From assembly GCF_003384725.1 (NCBI RefSeq), contig NZ_QNVV01000024.1, positions 1 through 64,000 on the forward strand: 64,000 nt of DNA. Direction: 5' to 3'. Each line of letters starts with the position of its first letter. The first letter of the stretch is position 1. The position numbers were made by a program, and so were the translations under genes. This stretch comes from Chryseobacterium pennipullorum (GTDB taxonomy: Bacteria; Bacteroidota; Bacteroidia; Flavobacteriales; Weeksellaceae). The notes beneath the pieces are model-generated. The model worked only from the letters and a program-made list of their open reading frames with translations. It was not told where the DNA came from and did not search any database. Positions 25,548-34,599 of this stretch are shown here, in pieces.

Positions 25548-25727
25548 ATCAAAAAGGAATTATACCCTTAAGACAATTGGTAACCGGCAGATATTACACC
25601 ATACACATACTTGAAATTAAACGCAGCACAATCACTCATGCTAGTATTTTTTACGTTAATTCTTATTATTATGTTAAATTCTGCCTGATTTTTGATGATA
25701 CACCTCTACACCACAAAATATAAAGTC

Positions 25728-26480
25728 ATGAAAAAAGCAGTCCTACTCATCCTTGGCTTTCTGCTGTCCTTCGCCGATGCCCAGGAAATCCAAAACAGTG
25801 CGCCCGAAAAGATGAACATCATCAAGACCAATGTCACAGCTTATGCATTCAGGAATATCAATCTATCTTATGAAAGAGCCATCAATCAGTGGTTTTCTGT
25901 GAATATTGGATTTGGTACCATGCCTGAAGGCAAGGTACCCTTCATCAATGCTTTTCTGAAGGATGAAGATGAAAAAAGATTTCAGAATCTTCGTGTCAGA
26001 GCTACCAATTTTACCATTGAACCCAGGTTTTATATTGGCTATGGCTATGGAAAAGGATTTTATTTTGCTCCTTATTACCGTTTTTCTGATGTCTCTTCCA
26101 ATACTTTTGATTTCTACTATGACTACAGGGGCCCCAACAACCTCTCTTTACGAATCCCGCTTAAAGGCCAGGGAAGCACCAATGGAAACAGTGGTGGACT
26201 GATGGTAGGTGTTCAGTTTTTCCTGACCCGGAGCCAGAATTTAGTCCTTGACTTCTGGATTGCTGGGGCTCACTATGGCAACGGAAAAGGAGACTTCAGC
26301 ATGACCAGCGATTTTGTTCTGACACCGGATATGCAGGCACAGCTAAAACATGAAATAGAAAACCTGGATATTCCTTTTGTAAAATATTCCGTAGAAACCA
26401 ATGCTCAAGGTGCCAGAATAAAAGTAGACGGACCATGGGCAGGCTTCAGAAGCGGACTATCCATTGGATACCGGTTTTAA
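25728..26480 (+). CDS. Outer-membrane beta-barrel protein, DUF3575-like
   Basis: A 250-aa exported protein; ATG 25728 starts the signal peptide (MKKAVLLILGFLLSFADAQ). The mature part is a run of amphipathic strands: KTNVTAYAFRNINLSYERAI, WFSVNIGFGTMP, FTIEPRFYIGYGYGKGFYFA, GLMVGVQFFLTRSQNLVLDF and a terminal SGLSIGYRF, where the C-terminal Phe is typical of outer-membrane barrels. It fits DUF3575-type 8-stranded barrel proteins. A ligand cannot be inferred. A good terminator follows, so it is not joined to the two-component genes. Confidence 0.78.
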   Translation: MKKAVLLILGFLLSFADAQEIQNSAPEKMNIIKTNVTAYAFRNINLSYERAINQWFSVNIGFGTMPEGKVPFINAFLKDEDEKRFQNLRVRATNFTIEPRFYIGYGYGKGFYFAPYYRFSDVSSNTFDFYYDYRGPNNLSLRIPLKGQGSTNGNSGGLMVGVQFFLTRSQNLVLDFWIAGAHYGNGKGDFSMTSDFVLTPDMQAQLKHEIENLDIPFVKYSVETNAQGARIKVDGPWAGFRSGLSIGYRF

Positions 26481-26493
26481 AATACCCGCAAAA

Positions 26494-26527
26494 AAAACCG
26501 TTCTTAATTTTCTGAGCGGTTTTTTTA
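26494..26527 (+). terminator. Rho-independent terminator
   Basis: AAAACCGTTC pairs with GAGCGGTTTT (one G.U), followed by more T. Confidence 0.85.
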
Positions 26528-26569
26528 TATCTTTAAAGCCGCTAACAGTTTCCGGATTAATCACTTTGT

Positions 26570-27247
26570 ATGAAAATTCTCATCATAGAAGATCATAAAG
26601 ATCTTGCAGCCAACATTACAGATTATCTTAAAAAAGAAGATTACGTCTGTGAAGTAGCTGTTGATGCGAAAGAAGCTTTAGAAAAAATAGAGTTCTTTGA
26701 GTATGACTGCATTCTCCTCGATCTTATGCTTCCTGACGGAAACGGTCTGGAAATCCTGAAGCATATTAAAAATGATGCTCTGGGAGCCAGTGTCATTATT
26801 GTTTCGGCGAAAAATTCTTTAGATACCAAACTGACCGGGCTGGATGACGGTGCCGATGACTATATTACCAAACCGTTTTCCCTTCCTGAGCTGCACTCCA
26901 GAATAAAAGCTGTGTTGAGAAGAAAGACCCCGGAAAGCAACCGTATCCTGAGTTTTAATGAAATAACGATTGATCTCGAATCCAAGGAATGCCGCATCAA
27001 TGATCTCCCGCTCAATCTTACGAAAAAAGAACTGAACCTGCTGATCTACTTTATCAACAATCAGAACAGGATGCTTTCCAAACAGGCCATTGCCAGTCAC
27101 CTTTGGGGAGATTACACGTACAGCATCGACAATATAGACTTTGTATATCAGCACCTGAAAAATCTGCGGAAGAAAGTGATTGATGCAGGTGGAAAAGATT
27201 ATCTGCAGACAGTCTACGGACTGGGCTATAAATGGATTGACAAATGA
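26570..27247 (+). CDS. Response regulator, OmpR/PhoB family
   Basis: A 225-aa two-component regulator. The receiver domain (1-120) has the acidic pair in IIEDHKD, phospho-acceptor D51 in CILLDLMLPDG, S/T switch in VIIVSAKNS and Lys in YITKPFSLPE. The winged-helix DNA-binding domain (about 130-225) has LTKKELNLLIYFINNQNRML and YGLGYKWID. It overlaps the sensor gene by 4 bp (ATGA). The genes right behind the pair are a porin and an MHS transporter, which it probably induces. Confidence 0.95.
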   Translation: MKILIIEDHKDLAANITDYLKKEDYVCEVAVDAKEALEKIEFFEYDCILLDLMLPDGNGLEILKHIKNDALGASVIIVSAKNSLDTKLTGLDDGADDYITKPFSLPELHSRIKAVLRRKTPESNRILSFNEITIDLESKECRINDLPLNLTKKELNLLIYFINNQNRMLSKQAIASHLWGDYTYSIDNIDFVYQHLKNLRKKVIDAGGKDYLQTVYGLGYKWIDK

Positions 27248-28512
27248 ATCTGAGTTTCCGTTTTGCCAGGGCATTTACCATATTGGTATTTTTTGTTCTT
27301 ATTTCAGGCTTTACGATTCTGTATATTGCTTTTGAAAGAGCAACGATGCGTTCCGCTATTCTTAAACTGGAAGACCTGAATGCCTATGTGACCCATAAGT
27401 TGGAAAAAGATCCCGGTTATGACTACCTGAAATTTCATCACCGGCAGACCCAGGTAAAAATTCTTCCCCCGGATTCTAAGGATATTAAAGAAAAAATTAT
27501 TGAGGAAAAATACATCTGGAACAAAAGCATTCAATCCTATATCAATAAGATAACGGTAACCACCTACCCTGTCATTCATCAGAAAAAATACGCGGTTACA
27601 AGTGTAAGATACATCACCATCATCGAAAACGATTTTCTGATGAGCATTATTATGGTGATCGCATGGATCATGGTCTTTCTGATCATTCTCACTATTATTG
27701 TGAGTATCCTGGTTTCCAAAAAGATCCTTGAACCTTTTTATCAGGCTATGGATGAGATAAAAAAATTCAGGCTGAGAGACAACCACTCTTTGGATCTCAT
27801 GGAAACAGAAACAGAAGAACTTCAGTCTCTCAACAAATTTCTGTTAAAAATGACTGAAAGCTCCAAAAAGGATTATCACCTGCTGGAAGAACTTTCTGAG
27901 AACACTTCCCACGAATTACAGACCCCGCTGGCCTCCATCAAAGGAAAAATAGAACTGCTGATGGACAGTGAGCTTTCTGAACAGCAACTCACCACGCTCT
28001 CTTTAATGAATGATGAGCTGGACAGGCTTTCTTCTATTAACCAATCCCTGATTCTTCTCGCAAAACTGGAGCATTTTGAAAAAAACGATTCACATCTTAT
28101 AAACTTTTCAGCACTTCTTCAGGAACGGCTTTATTATTTTGAAGATATTTTTGAAATACAGAACCTTACTGTTATCACCGATATCCAGGATGATGTGCAT
28201 CTCCATTTTGATAAAAATCTCGCAACGATTGTTCTCAACAACCTCATCAATAATTCCAAAAGACACAATATCGAAAACGGAAGCATATCTGTGGTCCTTA
28301 CAGAACAGTATTTTGAGATTTCAAATTCAGGAAACCCACCCTCCATTCCTACCGAAGATGTATTCAAAAGATTTAAACGCGGAAATCCCAATCAAAATTC
28401 TATCGGAATTGGTTTGGCCCTCGTGAAGAAAATTTTGGAGATTTATGATATCGAAGTAGCCTATGAATTTGCCAACAATTTGCACAAAGTGAAAATCAAT
28501 TTCACAAAATAA
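27244..28512 (+). CDS. Two-component sensor histidine kinase
   Basis: A 422-aa kinase. Two transmembrane helices (about 9-29 and 133-157) flank a periplasmic domain of about 100 residues with no recognised ligand-binding family. A HAMP-like segment follows, then DHp with LSENTSHELQTPLASIK (H223), and an ATPase domain with N box (LNNLINNSKRHN), and G1/G2 (GIGIGLALVKKIL). It phosphorylates the overlapping response regulator. The periplasmic signal is likely the substrate taken up by the downstream porin/transporter, a tricarboxylate-like or zwitterionic acid by the transporter's family; that is inference. Confidence 0.94.
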   Translation: MNLSFRFARAFTILVFFVLISGFTILYIAFERATMRSAILKLEDLNAYVTHKLEKDPGYDYLKFHHRQTQVKILPPDSKDIKEKIIEEKYIWNKSIQSYINKITVTTYPVIHQKKYAVTSVRYITIIENDFLMSIIMVIAWIMVFLIILTIIVSILVSKKILEPFYQAMDEIKKFRLRDNHSLDLMETETEELQSLNKFLLKMTESSKKDYHLLEELSENTSHELQTPLASIKGKIELLMDSELSEQQLTTLSLMNDELDRLSSINQSLILLAKLEHFEKNDSHLINFSALLQERLYYFEDIFEIQNLTVITDIQDDVHLHFDKNLATIVLNNLINNSKRHNIENGSISVVLTEQYFEISNSGNPPSIPTEDVFKRFKRGNPNQNSIGIGLALVKKILEIYDIEVAYEFANNLHKVKINFTK

Positions 28513-28614
28513 TACCCTGAAATTCAAAAACATATTACAGAAATAGTCAATTCTATGTAAACTTCAAAATTTCTTCAGAATTTATGTATTGTTTAGGTGC
28601 AAATAAAAGCGCCA

Positions 28615-30027
28615 ATGAAAAAGCTACTTATTATTTTCAGTTTACTTGTTTTGCAATCTGTAAACGGTCAGGATACCGTCAGTCTTAAAAAACATGCTGA
28701 AGTCGCTTCAACCGAAAAAAATCCGCTGGATATCGGAGAACTTAAAATAAATCTGAATTCCAGGGGAGACCAGTGGCTGAAATTCAGCATCTCCAGTCAG
28801 ATATGGCTGAGGAGTATTGAGAACAATCCGGGCACAGCAGTAAACGGAGTCCCACAGGATCAGACGTATGATGCGGGAATCAGGAGAATGAGACTCATTG
28901 TTCAGAGCCAGGTTACTCCGTTTTATTCGGTCTTTTTACAGATGGGAATCAATAATCAGAGTTTTATTTCAGGAGGGGGTACAGGAACAGGAAACAATGG
29001 AGCCGGAAAAAAGTCTCCTTTCTTTTTTCACGACGCCTATAATGAATTCGCTGTTATCCCAAGAAATAATTTCCAAACCGGAAAACCGAACAGATACAAT
29101 CTTTATCTGGGAGCCGGACTGCATTCATGGAACGGTGTTAGCAGATTGACCAACGCAAGTACCACCAAAATGCTTGCCGGTGACCTTCCTGTTTTTAATT
29201 TTCCAACGATTGAAATCGCCGACCAGTTTGCCAGGCAATTGGGAATTTTTGTACATGGGGAGCTAGACAGGATCAATTATCGTTTCAGCGTCAACAAGCC
29301 CTTTGCAACAAGTTTAAAACCTACAGTCGGCGGTCCGGCTGTGGACAACAACCAAAGCGGAAAATTATCCTATGCCGGATATGCATTCTATCAGTTCTTC
29401 AACAAAGAGGTGACTGCAACATCTTTCCTTCCCGGCAATAATCTCGCCCGGAAAAAAGTCCTGAATCTGGGAGCCGGCTTTTACACCAATAAGGACGCCT
29501 CCCAATCCCAGCCTTCAGAAAACCGGTTTGAATCTCACGATGTAAGTATTTTGGGAGCGGATGTCTATACAGAACTTCCTTTGGGTGCTCAGAACAAAGA
29601 AATGGGGCTCACCTTGTATTCAGTCTTTTACAATTACAACTACGGACCCAATTATCTGCGGATTAGCGGTCTGCTGAATCCGGGAACTGTGGATCCGCTA
29701 TTCAGCGGGCAAAAAGCTCTGGAGGGAGTGGGAAACAACAGAGTTTTGATGGGAACTGGAAATATATGGTTCTCTCAGGTAGGATTTGTTCTGCCGAAAT
29801 TCAGCCATGTGCTGAAGGTTCAGCCTTTTTTCAACTATGCACTGAAAGACATGAAAGCGCTCCGCCAAAACGGAAACTATTATGATATTGGCGCCAATTT
29901 TTATCTCTATGGCCAGAATGCGAGAATTGTAGCCCAATACAGCAGCAGACCATTATACAATACCGCATCCGGAAAAGTTTTTGACAGAAAAGGTGAGTTT
30001 TTACTGTCTTTTCAAATTGTACTTTAA
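28615..30027 (+). CDS. Outer-membrane porin
   Basis: A 470-aa exported protein; ATG 28615 opens the signal peptide (MKKLLIIFSLLVLQSVNGQ). The body is a large beta-barrel: GDQWLKFSISSQIWLRSIEN, IRRMRLIVQSQVTPFYSVFL, YRFSVNKPFA, and a final FLLSFQIVL strand. It resembles bacteroidete porins of the phosphate-selective/OprO-like class. It lies 21 bp ahead of the MHS transporter gene and downstream of a two-component system, so it probably gives the same solute access across the outer membrane. Confidence 0.82.
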   Translation: MKKLLIIFSLLVLQSVNGQDTVSLKKHAEVASTEKNPLDIGELKINLNSRGDQWLKFSISSQIWLRSIENNPGTAVNGVPQDQTYDAGIRRMRLIVQSQVTPFYSVFLQMGINNQSFISGGGTGTGNNGAGKKSPFFFHDAYNEFAVIPRNNFQTGKPNRYNLYLGAGLHSWNGVSRLTNASTTKMLAGDLPVFNFPTIEIADQFARQLGIFVHGELDRINYRFSVNKPFATSLKPTVGGPAVDNNQSGKLSYAGYAFYQFFNKEVTATSFLPGNNLARKKVLNLGAGFYTNKDASQSQPSENRFESHDVSILGADVYTELPLGAQNKEMGLTLYSVFYNYNYGPNYLRISGLLNPGTVDPLFSGQKALEGVGNNRVLMGTGNIWFSQVGFVLPKFSHVLKVQPFFNYALKDMKALRQNGNYYDIGANFYLYGQNARIVAQYSSRPLYNTASGKVFDRKGEFLLSFQIVL

Positions 30028-30048
30028 AAAATTTAATATCTTAACTAT

Positions 30049-31341
30049 ATGAATACTACTCAAATTACAACCGCCCAAAGGATCAAAGCGATCGTAGGCG
30101 GTTCTGTAGGAAACCTGGTTGAATGGTACGACTGGTATGCCTATGCTGCCTTCGCCATTTATTTCTCCAATTCCTTTTTCCCTGATTCTGACCTGAACGC
30201 TCAGCTGATGAATACTGCAGGGATATTTGCTGTCGGGTTCCTGATGCGGCCTATCGGAGGCTGGATATTTGGAAGCATTGCCGATAAGATCGGAAGAAAA
30301 AAAGCGATGACACTGTCTGTACTGCTGATGTCTTTCGGATCTCTGCTGATCGCCCTTACTCCCACCTATAAAACTATTGGTATCCTTGCACCGGCGCTAT
30401 TGCTGATTGCGAGATTACTACAGGGGCTGAGTGTAGGCGGTGAGTACGGAGTTTCTGCAACTTATCTCAGTGAAATGGCTTCTGAAGACAAAAGAGGTTT
30501 CTATTCCAGCTTTCAGTATGTGACATTAATCGGCGGCCAGCTGATCGCATTGGGAATTCAGCTTATTCTACAGAAACTGCTGCTTACAGAAGCTCAGCTC
30601 GAGGATTGGGGCTGGAGAATTCCTTTTGTCATCGGAGCAATGCTCTCTATTATAGCTTTGTACTTAAGGGCCAACCTTCATGAAACCGAAGCCTTTGAAA
30701 ACAAGAAGGATCTCAGTGAGAAGAAGAAAGGAACGATTAAAGAACTTCTGAAGCATCCCACTGCTTTACTTACGGTTGTAGGTCTGACCTTAGGAGGTAC
30801 GCTGGCATTTTATACCTATACGACCTATATGCAGAAATTTTTAGTGAATACCGTTCATCTTACTAAGGAGCAATCGACGCTGATATCTTTTGTTTCCCTA
30901 TTTATATTTGCTTGCCTGCAGCCTGTTTTCGGAGCATTGTCTGACAAGGTTGGAAGAAGGCCATTGCTTTTGGGTTTTGGTATCATGGGAACCTTATTTA
31001 CAGTTCCGCTGCTTACAGCTTTAAGTACTACCACTTCAATGTGGACCGCGTTTTTCCTGATTATGGCTGCTCTTATTATTGTCAGTGGATATACCTCCAT
31101 CAATGCAGTTGTAAAAGCAGAACTTTTCCCTTCTGAGATCAGGGCGCTGGGAGTAGGTCTTCCATATGCGCTTACCGTAGCTATTTTCGGAGGGACAGCA
31201 GAGTATATTGCTCTTTGGTTCAAGCAGGAGGGCACAGAAAGTTATTTTTACTGGTACATCACGGGGTGTATACTTTTTTCACTTCTTGTCTATGCCAGGA
31301 TGAAGGATACAAAGGAAACCTCAACACTGGACAAAGATTAA
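30049..31341 (+). CDS. MHS-family MFS transporter (KgtP/ProP-like)
   Basis: A 430-aa, 12-helix major facilitator of the metabolite:H+ symporter type. The family signature is GNLVEWYDWYAYAAFAIYFS at the start, GFLMRPIGGWIFGSIADKIG with DKIGRKK between helices 2 and 3, and GLSVGGEYG in helix 4. The second half repeats SDKVGRRP. This family imports 2-oxoglutarate, citrate, proline/betaine or shikimate with protons; the substrate here cannot be read from sequence. It is coupled to the porin (21 bp) and the two-component system. Confidence 0.9.
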   Translation: MNTTQITTAQRIKAIVGGSVGNLVEWYDWYAYAAFAIYFSNSFFPDSDLNAQLMNTAGIFAVGFLMRPIGGWIFGSIADKIGRKKAMTLSVLLMSFGSLLIALTPTYKTIGILAPALLLIARLLQGLSVGGEYGVSATYLSEMASEDKRGFYSSFQYVTLIGGQLIALGIQLILQKLLLTEAQLEDWGWRIPFVIGAMLSIIALYLRANLHETEAFENKKDLSEKKKGTIKELLKHPTALLTVVGLTLGGTLAFYTYTTYMQKFLVNTVHLTKEQSTLISFVSLFIFACLQPVFGALSDKVGRRPLLLGFGIMGTLFTVPLLTALSTTTSMWTAFFLIMAALIIVSGYTSINAVVKAELFPSEIRALGVGLPYALTVAIFGGTAEYIALWFKQEGTESYFYWYITGCILFSLLVYARMKDTKETSTLDKD

Positions 31342-31354
31342 CAGCATAAAAAGA

Positions 31355-31390
31355 CCGGCGCAGCAGATTCTCTGCGGCGCCGGATTATTT
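31355..31390 (+). terminator. Strong rho-independent terminator
   Basis: CCGGCGCAGCAGA pairs with TCTGCGGCGCCGG across a 3-nt loop, followed by ATTATTTTT. It ends the transporter operon. Confidence 0.88.
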
Positions 31391-31606
31391 TTAATGATAA
31401 GCTTGCTTAAATTTTTCAATCATGCTGTCCAGATTATGTCGCTGGACATAGACCGTTTTCACCTCTTCATATCTTGGCGACTTGTAGAAAACCTCATGGA
31501 AATCCATACTTCCGTTTCCTACTTTTACGACCTTTTGTACTTCAATATTCAACTTTTTCAATTCATCTCTGAAGACTTTAAATTCATCTTGGATACTACT
31601 GCTCAT
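31391..31606 (-). CDS. Small conserved-looking acidic/basic protein of unknown function
   Basis: A 71-aa protein, leftward, convergent with the transporter. It is a mixed-charge helical/beta protein (EFKVFRDELKKLNIEVQKVV, KTVYVQRHNLDSMIEKFKQA) without signal or membrane segment. Codon usage looks native and the frame is clean, so it is probably real. No family is recognised. Confidence 0.6.
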   Translation of the reverse strand: MSSSIQDEFKVFRDELKKLNIEVQKVVKVGNGSMDFHEVFYKSPRYEEVKTVYVQRHNLDSMIEKFKQAYH

Positions 31607-32028
31607 TTATATTTTTGGATTTTAGTTAATATTCAATTTATGTACAAAACCCCTTTCAAATTCCGGGCATTGTTATAAATTTTTATTAAAATTAGTAAAT
31701 TTCCCAATATAAAACATCGGGTAATCATTATTTTTTTATTTATTTTAATGATTTCCTGATTATTTTGTCATATTCCACAAATACCACATCATCAAATACC
31801 TTCTGAATTTCATTCATCAACAACCTGAAATGCTCATCAGCAAAGAGAAAACCGTGGAATTGAACTGTTACCGTAATGCTTCTTCAGTCGTGCTACAGTA
31901 ACTTCTACTCCCGCCTGTCAGAAATCGCTTATGCTGGTTTTATCTGCAACCTAAAGCAATCGGAAAAAAACAGGCGAAGCTTAATGAATTAATTGATAAA
32001 TTTGAAGAAATAAACAATCAATTAAGGA
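31607..32028. other. Gene-poor stretch with a leftward gene remnant
   Basis: On the minus strand, about 31749-31881 encodes TVQFHGFLFADEHFRLLMNE followed by IQKVFDDVVFVEYDKIIRKS and a stop. It has coding character but is closed upstream by a TGA. This is the C-terminal remnant of a lost gene. TAAATTTG at 31997-32004 is a -7 element for the methyltransferase gene. Nothing else is seen. Confidence 0.45.
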
Positions 32029-32643
32029 ATGACAGCTTCTGACTCTAAAAATCACTGGGAACATGTATACGAAACCAAAACCCCCGATCAGGTAAGCTGG
32101 ACGCAGGAGAAACCAAAAACCTCTCTGGATTTCATCCGCTCTTTTGCATTGGGAAAAGATGCCAGAATAATCGATATCGGTGGCGGAGACAGCAACCTGG
32201 CCGATTTTCTTCTTGAAGAAGGTTATGAAAACATTACGGTACTGGATATTTCTGCCAAAGCTTTAGACAGGGCTAAACAAAGACTGGGTGAGGCCGCAGG
32301 TAAAGTCAAATGGATCGTTTCTGACATTACATCGTTTGAACCTGCAGAAACCTATGACATCTGGCATGACAGAGCTGCCTTTCATTTTCTTACCACCCCT
32401 GAACAGGTATCAAAATATATTGATATTGCAGAGAAAAACGTAAGGGGCTATATGATCCTGGGGACTTTCTCTAAAAACGGACCTGCAAAATGCAGCGGAC
32501 TGAATATTCAACAATACGATGAACTTTCTTTATCAGAAAAATTTGAACCCTCTTTTGAAAAAATAAAGTGTCTGACTGAAGATCATACCACTCCTTTTGA
32601 TACAATTCAGAATTTTATTTTCTGTACTTTTAAAAAGCTGTAA
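32029..32643 (+). CDS. Class I SAM-dependent methyltransferase
   Basis: A 204-aa methyltransferase. ARIIDIGGGDSNLADFLLEE is the SAM-binding motif I, ITVLDISAKALDRAKQRL gives the acidic residue after beta-2, WIVSDITSFEPAETYDIWHD is motif II/III. The NHWEHVYETKTPDQVSWTQE start matches tellurite/thiopurine-like bacterial methyltransferases that detoxify small molecules. The exact substrate is unknown. It has a promoter element 25 bp upstream. Confidence 0.9.
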   Translation: MTASDSKNHWEHVYETKTPDQVSWTQEKPKTSLDFIRSFALGKDARIIDIGGGDSNLADFLLEEGYENITVLDISAKALDRAKQRLGEAAGKVKWIVSDITSFEPAETYDIWHDRAAFHFLTTPEQVSKYIDIAEKNVRGYMILGTFSKNGPAKCSGLNIQQYDELSLSEKFEPSFEKIKCLTEDHTTPFDTIQNFIFCTFKKL

Positions 32644-32701
32644 TACAATTCAAGTATTTTTATTTAATTTTAATTTTACAACCATTAAATACAAAAATAC
32701 T

Positions 32702-34486
32702 ATGAAAAAATTGCTATTTATTCTTATTTCATGCGCCTTCAGCACGAATTTTTATTCACAAAAGTTAGAATTCCAGGAGTGTGGAACCGATGAATTAATG
32801 AAAAAACATTATGCCAGATTCCCTCAGGAGAAAATTCAGGATGATGCTTTTAATCTGGAATTATCCAAAATGATCAAAAGCGGAAAGCTGGATGCACACC
32901 TTAAGAATAATCAGGTGTATGAGATTCCTATCGTGGTACATGTGGTAGGGGACGGAAGTGCGGTAGGAACTGTCAACAACAAGTCCGATGCTGATATCAT
33001 TGCCTGGGTCAATTATACCAACGGGGTGTTCTCGGGAAGTAATTCCAGCGGAATGGACGGCGCCAGTGCAGTATTACCGGTTAGATTTGTTTTCGCTAAA
33101 ATAGATCCCAGCTGCAATCCTACCAATGGAATCAACCGGATCAATGCCTCCCATCTTCCTAAATATGTAAGCGGCGGAGTCAATGATGACAACACAACCA
33201 ACGCCGTGAACGCTACAGAAATTACAGCAATGGGATTATGGGATACCAGCAAATACTACAACATTTATGTGGTTAAAAAATTAACTTCCAATTCAGGAGC
33301 ACTGAATGGCTATGCCTACTATCCTGGAGGGAGCAAAGATTATTCTTTTATGGCAACGAGTGCCTCTGCTGTAAATGCTCAGACTTTGGCCCATGAATTC
33401 GGACATGCCCTGGGGCTGAGACATACCCATGAAGGATATAATGCCACTTCGGGAGACTGCCCTGTAAACAATGACTGTACCCTGGATGGAGATCTGGTAT
33501 GTGATACGGAACCTATGAAAAGTCTCTACCACTCTTCTGTTCCCTATACCTGCCAGACAGGAAAGATCAACCCATGTACAACTCAGCTGTATGCGGGGGG
33601 AGAAAGGAATGTGATGGCGTATACCTTCTGTTTCCGGAACCTGTTTACACAGGGACAGGCAACAAGAGCGACAGCCCAGCTTCTACAGTACAGACAGTCC
33701 CTGATCAATTCTCCGGTTGCCTCCACCACGGTGATCAATAACAGCACAACCTTAACAAACGCCTGCACACCAACCTCAATAACCAATCCGGGAGGATATA
33801 ATATTGGGATCACTTCGGTGAAATTCGGAAACATCAGTAATTACTCCAGCAATTACAAACAGGCAGCCAATAATTTTTATGAAAACTTCACCGGAACCTA
33901 CTGCCTGGGAATTTCAAAAACAACCATTCCCAAAAACGCTCCTACCACCCTTACCGTTGCTCCGGGATCCAGCAATGCCCATATCATCAAAGCTTATATT
34001 GATTATAATAATGACGGTCAGTTTAATGAGACCACAGAACTGGTTCTCAACCAAAGTGGCGTGAGCAATGGTTCGTTCGCGACGGCCAACATTACACCAC
34101 CTGCCAATGCGGTTGTTAATACGCCGCTCAGAATGAGAGTTATTGGCGATTTCAACGGTACGGCAGTTACAGCATGTTATACTCCAAAATACGGACAGGT
34201 AGAAGACTATTCCGTGATGATAAATTCACAAGCCCTGTTATCTTTAAAAGACACTATTCAGAACAATACTGCTTACATCACCAAAGATACAGGTTCCGTC
34301 TATGTAAAAGGCGATTCTAAAATTTCATCGCTTCACATTTATGATGCTTCAGGAAGACTTCTTACACAAAAAACAGATATTAATACCACGGAATTCAGAT
34401 ATCCTGTGGAACAGAGGGATATCATCATTATCGTGAATGCTGTTTTTAAAGACGGAAAAACAATCACTCAAAAACTAAAATTCTAA
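32702..34486 (+). CDS. Secreted M43-type zinc metalloprotease with GEVED and T9SS tail
   Basis: A 594-aa secreted protease; ATG 32702 starts the signal peptide (MKKLLFILISCAFSTNFYSQ). The catalytic domain has TLAHEFGHALGLRHTHEGYN, the HExxHxxGxxH motif of metzincins (M43/pappalysin type), with NVMAYTFCFRN as met-turn region. A GEVED-type domain follows (IIKAYIDYNNDGQFNETTEL ... YGQVEDYSV). The last about 70 residues (SSLHIYDASGRLLTQ ... KTITQKLKF) are a type A T9SS sorting domain. It is therefore likely released extracellularly via the type IX secretion system and degrades proteins. It has a terminator just behind. Confidence 0.9.
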   Translation: MKKLLFILISCAFSTNFYSQKLEFQECGTDELMKKHYARFPQEKIQDDAFNLELSKMIKSGKLDAHLKNNQVYEIPIVVHVVGDGSAVGTVNNKSDADIIAWVNYTNGVFSGSNSSGMDGASAVLPVRFVFAKIDPSCNPTNGINRINASHLPKYVSGGVNDDNTTNAVNATEITAMGLWDTSKYYNIYVVKKLTSNSGALNGYAYYPGGSKDYSFMATSASAVNAQTLAHEFGHALGLRHTHEGYNATSGDCPVNNDCTLDGDLVCDTEPMKSLYHSSVPYTCQTGKINPCTTQLYAGGERNVMAYTFCFRNLFTQGQATRATAQLLQYRQSLINSPVASTTVINNSTTLTNACTPTSITNPGGYNIGITSVKFGNISNYSSNYKQAANNFYENFTGTYCLGISKTTIPKNAPTTLTVAPGSSNAHIIKAYIDYNNDGQFNETTELVLNQSGVSNGSFATANITPPANAVVNTPLRMRVIGDFNGTAVTACYTPKYGQVEDYSVMINSQALLSLKDTIQNNTAYITKDTGSVYVKGDSKISSLHIYDASGRLLTQKTDINTTEFRYPVEQRDIIIIVNAVFKDGKTITQKLKF

Positions 34487-34500
34487 CCCCTATATTCAAT

Positions 34501-34530
34501 AAAAAAAGAGAGCGTTTTGCTCTCTTTTTT
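34501..34530. terminator. Bidirectional rho-independent terminator
   Basis: AAAAAGAGAGC pairs with GCTCTCTTTTT across GTTTT, between convergent protease (+) and ABC transporter (-) genes; A-run and T-run serve both strands. Confidence 0.9.
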
Positions 34531-34599
34531 AGTTGATGCTGAAACCTGATTTCTTATCTTATTGTAAACAACACCGATTTTCTTATGTCGTCCGGATTA

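Noticed and set aside
26570..26572. Leaderless start for the response regulator gene
   Set aside because: The upstream CACTTTG only loosely fits TAnnTTTG (no TA), so support is too weak.
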